Assembly: GCA_023231265.1 (NCBI GenBank)
Contig: JALNVT010000068.1
Location: 1 to 10,770 of the forward strand
Source: Sphaerochaetaceae bacterium
GTDB taxonomy: Bacteria > Spirochaetota > Spirochaetia > Sphaerochaetales > Sphaerochaetaceae
Direction: 5' to 3'
Length of the DNA stretch: 10,770 bases
Shown: in pieces, positions 7,749 through 10,770 of the stretch
Layout: each line of letters opens with the position of its first letter
Position numbering within the stretch: the stretch's first letter is position 1
Made by a program: the position numbers and the translations under genes
Notes under the pieces: generated by a model
Told to the model about the DNA's origin: nothing
Seen by the model: only the letters and a program-made list of their open reading frames with translations
Database searches by the model: none

Positions 7749-7768
7749 CTGGTTATTAATTATCAATT
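7736..7768 (+). terminator. 13-bp perfect hairpin over the methyltransferase stop codon
   Basis: AATTGATAATTAA (7736-7748) is exactly complementary to TTAATTATCAATT (7756-7768), with the 7-base loop CTGGTTA. The TAA stop forms the loop-side end of the 5' arm. The T tract downstream is broken (TTATTACG, then TTTT), so it is an imperfect intrinsic terminator or an mRNA 3'-end structure. The loop bases can also pair with the ACCAGTT at 7793-7799, which is followed by more T residues. Confidence 0.5.
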
Positions 7769-7822
7769 ATTACGAAATTTTCACTCCAGTATACCAGTTT
7801 TTACTTTAATTAATAATTTTTG

Positions 7823-7851
7823 TTGAAATTCAAGTGAAATTAGCGTAATAT
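7823..7851 (+). promoter_or_regulatory. Sigma70-type promoter for the ATPase operon
   Basis: TTGAAA at 7823-7828 and TAATAT at 7846-7851 are separated by exactly 17 bases. The start of transcription would be near 7858, giving a very short leader in which AGGAG (7858-7862) sits 7 bases before the ATG at 7870. The ATPase gene thus has its own promoter independent of the helicase unit. Confidence 0.6.
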
Positions 7852-7869
7852 ATAGTCAGGAGTATTAAT

Positions 7870-9258
7870 ATGCTAATTAGATTTTCAGTAAAAAATGTAT
7901 TGTCCTTTAATGATGATGTTAGGGACAATGATGGAAATGATACAGTACAGTTTTCTATGAATGCAGGAAACGTGAGAACTTTTCCTGAACACGTAAATAA
8001 ATCTAAAAATAATAAAATATTGAAATTTGCTGCTATTTATGGAGCAAATGCTTCTGGGAAATCCAATATTATCAAAGCAATGTCATTGATGCAAAGTATA
8101 GTAATGAATGGGCAACTTAATGATTTTCAAACTAATCTATATTGCAAAGTTGATTCAAAAAATAAAAATAAATCAAGTTATTTTGAAATGGAAATTGAAT
8201 TGGATGGAGATTATTATGCGTATGGATTTGAATGTGTTTTGTCCAAATTAACCATTATTTCAGAATGGTTGGTTAAATTAAATAAAAGTAGTGAATCTGT
8301 TATTTTTGAAAGAGATGTAAAGTCTAAGAAATTTGTTAATGGGTTAAAAAATGAATCAATCAATTTATATTATAATGGAATAAGATCAGATCAAAATATT
8401 TTATTTTTGAATGAGATGAATAGGAAAAAGAAAGATTTTTATAAAGATAATCCAAAAACAGCAATCTACAAAAAGATTTTTGAGTGGTTTAGCGCGAGTC
8501 TTGATATAAATTTTGCTAATAATAGTATTTCGGGATATAAGTATCTTTTAGAGGATGATAATTTTGATAAAATTTCATCACTTTTAAAATCTTTTGGTAC
8601 TGGAATTACAGATTTTAAATTAGATGAAATTACTAAGGTTCAATTTTATGAGAAAATACCACAAGAATTAAAATTTGATGTTCAAAAAGATGTGAATGAT
8701 TTTTTGAAACTTTCCAGAAAAAAGCAAAAGCTTGGTTATTATAATTTTTCAATTGAGCACTGTTTCTTCTCTGTAAAAATGGATAGTAAAAATGTTGAAC
8801 CTGTATATAGAGAATTAAATTTCAAACACAATAATTCAGATACAATATTTGAAGTCAATGAAGAATCTGATGGAACAATTAGATTATTAGATTTGTTGGA
8901 AATCCTTTTGACAAAAGATAAAAATAAAGTTTTTGTGATTGATGAAATTGACAGATGTTTGCATCCAAATCTTACATATCGATTTATTCAGACATATTTA
9001 AAATCTATTGAAAAAAGAAATATACAGTTAATCATTACATCTCATGAATCAAGGATATTAGACCTTCAGCTGTTGAGGCGGGATGAAGTTTGTTTTGTAA
9101 AGAAAAATAATAAAGGTGAATCTAAAATTTATTCACTCGATGATTATAAAACTAGATTTGATCAAAAGCTTGATAAAGCTTACTTAGATGGAAGGTATGA
9201 TGCAGTTCCTGAATTCGGACCAATTATAGCAAATCTTAATGAGGATTGTGAAAAATGA
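7870..9258 (+). CDS. AAA/ABC-type ATPase of the AbiLi / RloA (COG1106-like) family
   Basis: This 462-residue cytoplasmic ATPase is of the SMC/ABC-like type used in abortive-infection systems. It opens with MLIRFSVKNVLSF, the usual start of this family. Walker A is GANASGKSN (58-66, Lys64). The signature-like loop is ESDGT (332-336). Walker B is VFVIDEIDRCLHP with Asp358-Glu359, and the switch histidine is His392 in ITSHES. The middle region (about 70-320) is the family-variable insert. Length is normal. In AbiL, RloAB and the analogous PARIS systems such an ATPase senses a phage trigger and holds or activates a TOPRIM partner. The next gene, starting by ATGA overlap, is exactly such a partner, so the pair is one operon. 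The start is supported by AGGAG at 7858-7862. A sampled segment is 23% GC. All ATPase motifs are intact, so this protein may be made although its partner is broken. Confidence 0.88.
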   Translation: MLIRFSVKNVLSFNDDVRDNDGNDTVQFSMNAGNVRTFPEHVNKSKNNKILKFAAIYGANASGKSNIIKAMSLMQSIVMNGQLNDFQTNLYCKVDSKNKNKSSYFEMEIELDGDYYAYGFECVLSKLTIISEWLVKLNKSSESVIFERDVKSKKFVNGLKNESINLYYNGIRSDQNILFLNEMNRKKKDFYKDNPKTAIYKKIFEWFSASLDINFANNSISGYKYLLEDDNFDKISSLLKSFGTGITDFKLDEITKVQFYEKIPQELKFDVQKDVNDFLKLSRKKQKLGYYNFSIEHCFFSVKMDSKNVEPVYRELNFKHNNSDTIFEVNEESDGTIRLLDLLEILLTKDKNKVFVIDEIDRCLHPNLTYRFIQTYLKSIEKRNIQLIITSHESRILDLQLLRRDEVCFVKKNNKGESKIYSLDDYKTRFDQKLDKAYLDGRYDAVPEFGPIIANLNEDCEK

Positions 9259-9725
9259 GAATTAGCACATCTTTGGGAGAGCGAAAACAAACTATAAAAA
9301 AGGAAGTTAACTCAAATGTTTTTTTGGTATTTGAAGGAGATAAAACAGAACCTTTGTATTTTGATGAAATATCTCGAAGAAGTAAAGAATTAGGATTTTG
9401 TGAAAATTATGTTTTAAAAAATATTAAAAGAGGCTGTTATGAAACTGGAGTTTCCAACCCAAAAAAAATTTTAGAAATTATTTTTAAGGAATTAGAGAAT
9501 GCTAAACTGGAGGTTTATGAATTAAATAATATATGTGATAGTTTAATTTCAAATATGTTTGATTGCTTATTATTACCTAAGAAATATTATAAAGATTATT
9601 TTGATAAATTATTAGAAAGTCTTAAAGAATTTATGCCTCAAGATGCTATTCATAAAGAAGATATCGTTAATAATAGCTCTAAAATTAGCAGTGCTTTAAC
9701 TAAAATATATTCGATGAATCCTTAG
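9255..9725 (+). CDS. AbiLii / RloB-like TOPRIM protein, N-terminal half, ends by frameshift
   Basis: This frame gives 156 residues and is the first half of a gene of about 313 residues. The ATG overlaps the ATPase stop (ATGA at 9255-9258), with GAGGA upstream, so it is translated by coupling. The motif VFLVFEGDKTEPLYF (22-36) is the first TOPRIM strand and metal-binding Glu27 seen in RloB-like proteins (EGxxTExxYF). The region up to about residue 150 is helical and has no further known motif. The frame ends in TKIYSMNP then TAG (9723-9725). The rest of the family, including the DxD and NPCFE motifs, continues in another frame from 9704. In related systems the TOPRIM partner is the toxic nuclease, which would be missing its second metal site here. 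The product as encoded is probably inactive. Confidence 0.75.
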   Translation: MRISTSLGERKQTIKKEVNSNVFLVFEGDKTEPLYFDEISRRSKELGFCENYVLKNIKRGCYETGVSNPKKILEIIFKELENAKLEVYELNNICDSLISNMFDCLLLPKKYYKDYFDKLLESLKEFMPQDAIHKEDIVNNSSKISSALTKIYSMNP

Positions 9726-10195
9726 TTGGACTTGATATAATAGAAGTTATTGAAGAATCTAATTTTACATATAATGAAGAAATTGATTATATATGTTTGA
9801 TAGTGGATAGGGATAAAAATAGCTTTACCAGTAAGCAATATAGATATGTAAAATCAAGGTGTGAAATAGAAAATTTTAAATTTTGTGTAACCAATCCTTG
9901 CTTTGAATTTTGGCTAATGTTGTATTTTTCAAATTGCGATGATATTGATGAAGAAAAAATTAAACAAAATAAAATAAATCATAAATTAGAGAAAACATTT
10001 TGCGAAATTGAGTTAGATAAATTGATACCTGATGAGTACAATAAGAATTGTTTCCGGGTGGATACTTGTATTGATAAATTAGATGTAGCTATAAAAAATT
10101 CAAAAAGATACGAAACCAATATTGATTTATTAAAAGATCATATTGGTAGTAATCTTTTTGAACTTTTTGAGTTTTTACGAAATGAAAATGATTAA
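9704..10195 (+). pseudogene. AbiLii / RloB-like TOPRIM protein, C-terminal half, out of frame
   Basis: This stretch is open from 9704, just after a TAA at 9701-9703, and overlaps the first half by 22 bases in the -1 frame. It encodes LIVDRDKNSF, matching the TOPRIM Asp-x-Asp strand, and VTNPCFEFWLMLYF, the RloB-type NPCFExW block, so it belongs to the same protein as the preceding half. A single-base deletion, or two-base insertion, between about 9704 and 9722 explains the split. There is no good restart: the only nearby in-frame candidate is TTG at 9797, without a ribosome site and already beyond the required TOPRIM N-terminus. No canonical X-XXY-YYZ slippery heptamer is seen in the overlap. 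Either the gene is recently broken or the read has an error in this AT-rich run. Confidence 0.8.
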
Positions 10196-10205
10196 AATTT
10201 TTATT

Positions 10206-10231
10206 TCCAATATTTGAATTGGATTTTATAT
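10206..10231 (+). terminator. Weak intrinsic terminator after the ATPase operon
   Basis: TCCAAT (10206-10211) pairs with ATTGGA (10218-10223) over a 6-base loop, followed by TTTTATAT. It lies 11 bases past the stop at 10193-10195. The stem is short and AT-rich, so this is moderate evidence only. Confidence 0.4.
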
Positions 10232-10704
10232 AGTATACTCTGTTAAATATGATGTACTTTACATTAATACTATATTTAAAAACCAAACTGATTATTATTT
10301 AGTAAGAATGGAAATGATGAGTTAGCATATTTTTTATAAGAATTTTTGATAAATAAGGTAAAATTTTAAGTTCCAGTTTAAAAACTTTTTTAACTGATTT
10401 AAAATGTGCAATTAGCAAGTCTTTTTTGTGGGTGTAATAAAAACAGCAATTAAATTTTCTAATTAATAGAATTTAGTACAGTCGTCAATAAATATATATC
10501 AGAATAGATGAATGTTTTATAAATCAAAGATTCATATACGGTTTTTCTGTTTTAATAGAATGTAAATATACAGAACTTATAGGTATTTGAAAATATAAAA
10601 ATAATTCATTATATGTTAGTTATAATTAACAATTTTACTAAAGTAATTTCTTATATAACAAATAATTACATAAAAGTAATTTAAAATTATTTTTTTTATT
10701 TTTA
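10232..10704. other. AT-rich non-coding stretch with small repeats
   Basis: No gene is supported on either strand. Visible structures are small: a near-perfect AT-rich palindrome at 10374-10396 (CAGTTTAAAAA and TTTTTTAACTG), an inverted repeat ATGAAT/ATTCAT at 10508-10535, TTCTGT/ACAGAA at 10545-10575, and a direct repeat AAAGTAATTT at 10640-10649 and 10673-10682. Near 10661-10697 AATAATT and AATTATT flank a loop and precede a T run, which could end stray transcription. No tRNA-like or riboswitch-like fold was recognised. Confidence 0.45.
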
Positions 10705-10733
10705 TTGACTAGTGTAAGCTTTAATGCTAGTAT
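10705..10733 (+). promoter_or_regulatory. Strong promoter for a gene beyond the right edge
   Basis: TTGACT (10705-10710) and TAGTAT (10728-10733) are 17 bases apart, with a TG dinucleotide one base before the -10, and an A/T-rich UP-like tract upstream. Transcription should start near 10740. AAGGAG at 10757-10762 is a strong ribosome site, so a start codon is expected at or just past 10770. CTAGT is repeated at 10709 and 10727, overlapping both promoter boxes, and an 8-bp inverted repeat surrounds the start region, so repression is plausible. Confidence 0.75.
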
Positions 10734-10770
10734 TCATGCATAAATATTATTAAAGCAAGGAGCATTGTTA

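Noticed and set aside
9699..9725. Programmed -1 ribosomal frameshift joining the two TOPRIM halves
   Set aside because: No X-XXY-YYZ heptamer occurs in the overlap (the frame reads ACT AAA ATA TAT TCG) and no downstream stimulatory hairpin or upstream internal Shine-Dalgarno is evident. A simple indel is more likely.
10249..10302. 17-residue hydrophobic peptide MMYFTLILYLKTKLIII, possible type I toxin
   Set aside because: No ribosome site near the ATG, no clear promoter and no opposing antisense RNA promoter were found. Short hydrophobic frames arise easily in this base composition.
10374..10396. CAGTTTAAAAA-C-TTTTTTAACTG palindrome as a terminator
   Set aside because: The loop would be too tight without opening several A-T pairs, and no T tract follows on either strand.
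1..10770. CRISPR array, tRNA, rRNA, insertion sequence or integrase attachment site
   Set aside because: No regularly spaced repeats, no cloverleaf-like sequence, no transposase or integrase gene and no long terminal repeats were seen on reading both strands.

Overview
The window is low-GC bacterial DNA in the standard genetic code: UGA is a true stop for at least two genes and Trp is read from UGG. Arg is mostly AGA, Shine-Dalgarno sites are purine-rich, and sigma70-type promoters with extended -10 elements are visible. A cytoplasmic GH3 glycosidase in a low-GC genome suggests an anaerobic, plant-glycan-using gut or rumen bacterium, perhaps Bacillota or a spirochaete. That assignment is only a guess. 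All recognisable genes are on the + strand. I see no tRNA, rRNA, CRISPR array, transposase or integrase.

Layout: (1) 1-1884, the 3' part of a TerB_N/TerB_C-type gene cut by the left edge. (2) 1885-2259, a non-coding gap with a weak terminator and a promoter. (3) 2260-4377, a GH3 beta-xylosidase/beta-glucosidase, closed by a long hairpin terminator. (4) 4566-7770, a self-contained two-gene unit with its own promoter, a hairpin leader, a large nuclease-SF2 helicase-HTH fusion, and a SAM methyltransferase whose GTG start lies inside the helicase 3' end. A 13-bp hairpin covers the methyltransferase stop. (5) 7823-10231, an AbiLi/RloA-type ATPase with a coupled AbiLii/RloB-type TOPRIM gene, which is broken by a frameshift. 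(6) 10232-10770, very AT-rich non-coding DNA ending in a strong promoter and ribosome binding site for a gene just outside the window.

Base composition is mosaic. Hand-counted 60-base samples give 20% GC in the TerB-like gene, 38% in the GH3 gene, 45% in the helicase, 45% in the methyltransferase core, 23-28% in the methyltransferase C-terminus and 23% in the ATPase. The stretch therefore reads as a defence-type accessory island: AT-rich acquired modules on both sides of a richer core that holds one metabolic gene.

The main candidate for an undescribed system is the helicase-methyltransferase pair. One polypeptide carries a DUF559/Vsr-like PD-(D/E)XK nuclease, a full DEAH helicase core, a MerR/excisionase-like DNA-binding helix-turn-helix and a further C-terminal region. 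It is translationally coupled to a methyltransferase that lacks the DNA-amino-methylation motif. This resembles restriction in layout, but the methyltransferase looks like a small-molecule or protein/RNA type. Its defence role is inferred from domains and neighbours, not demonstrated.
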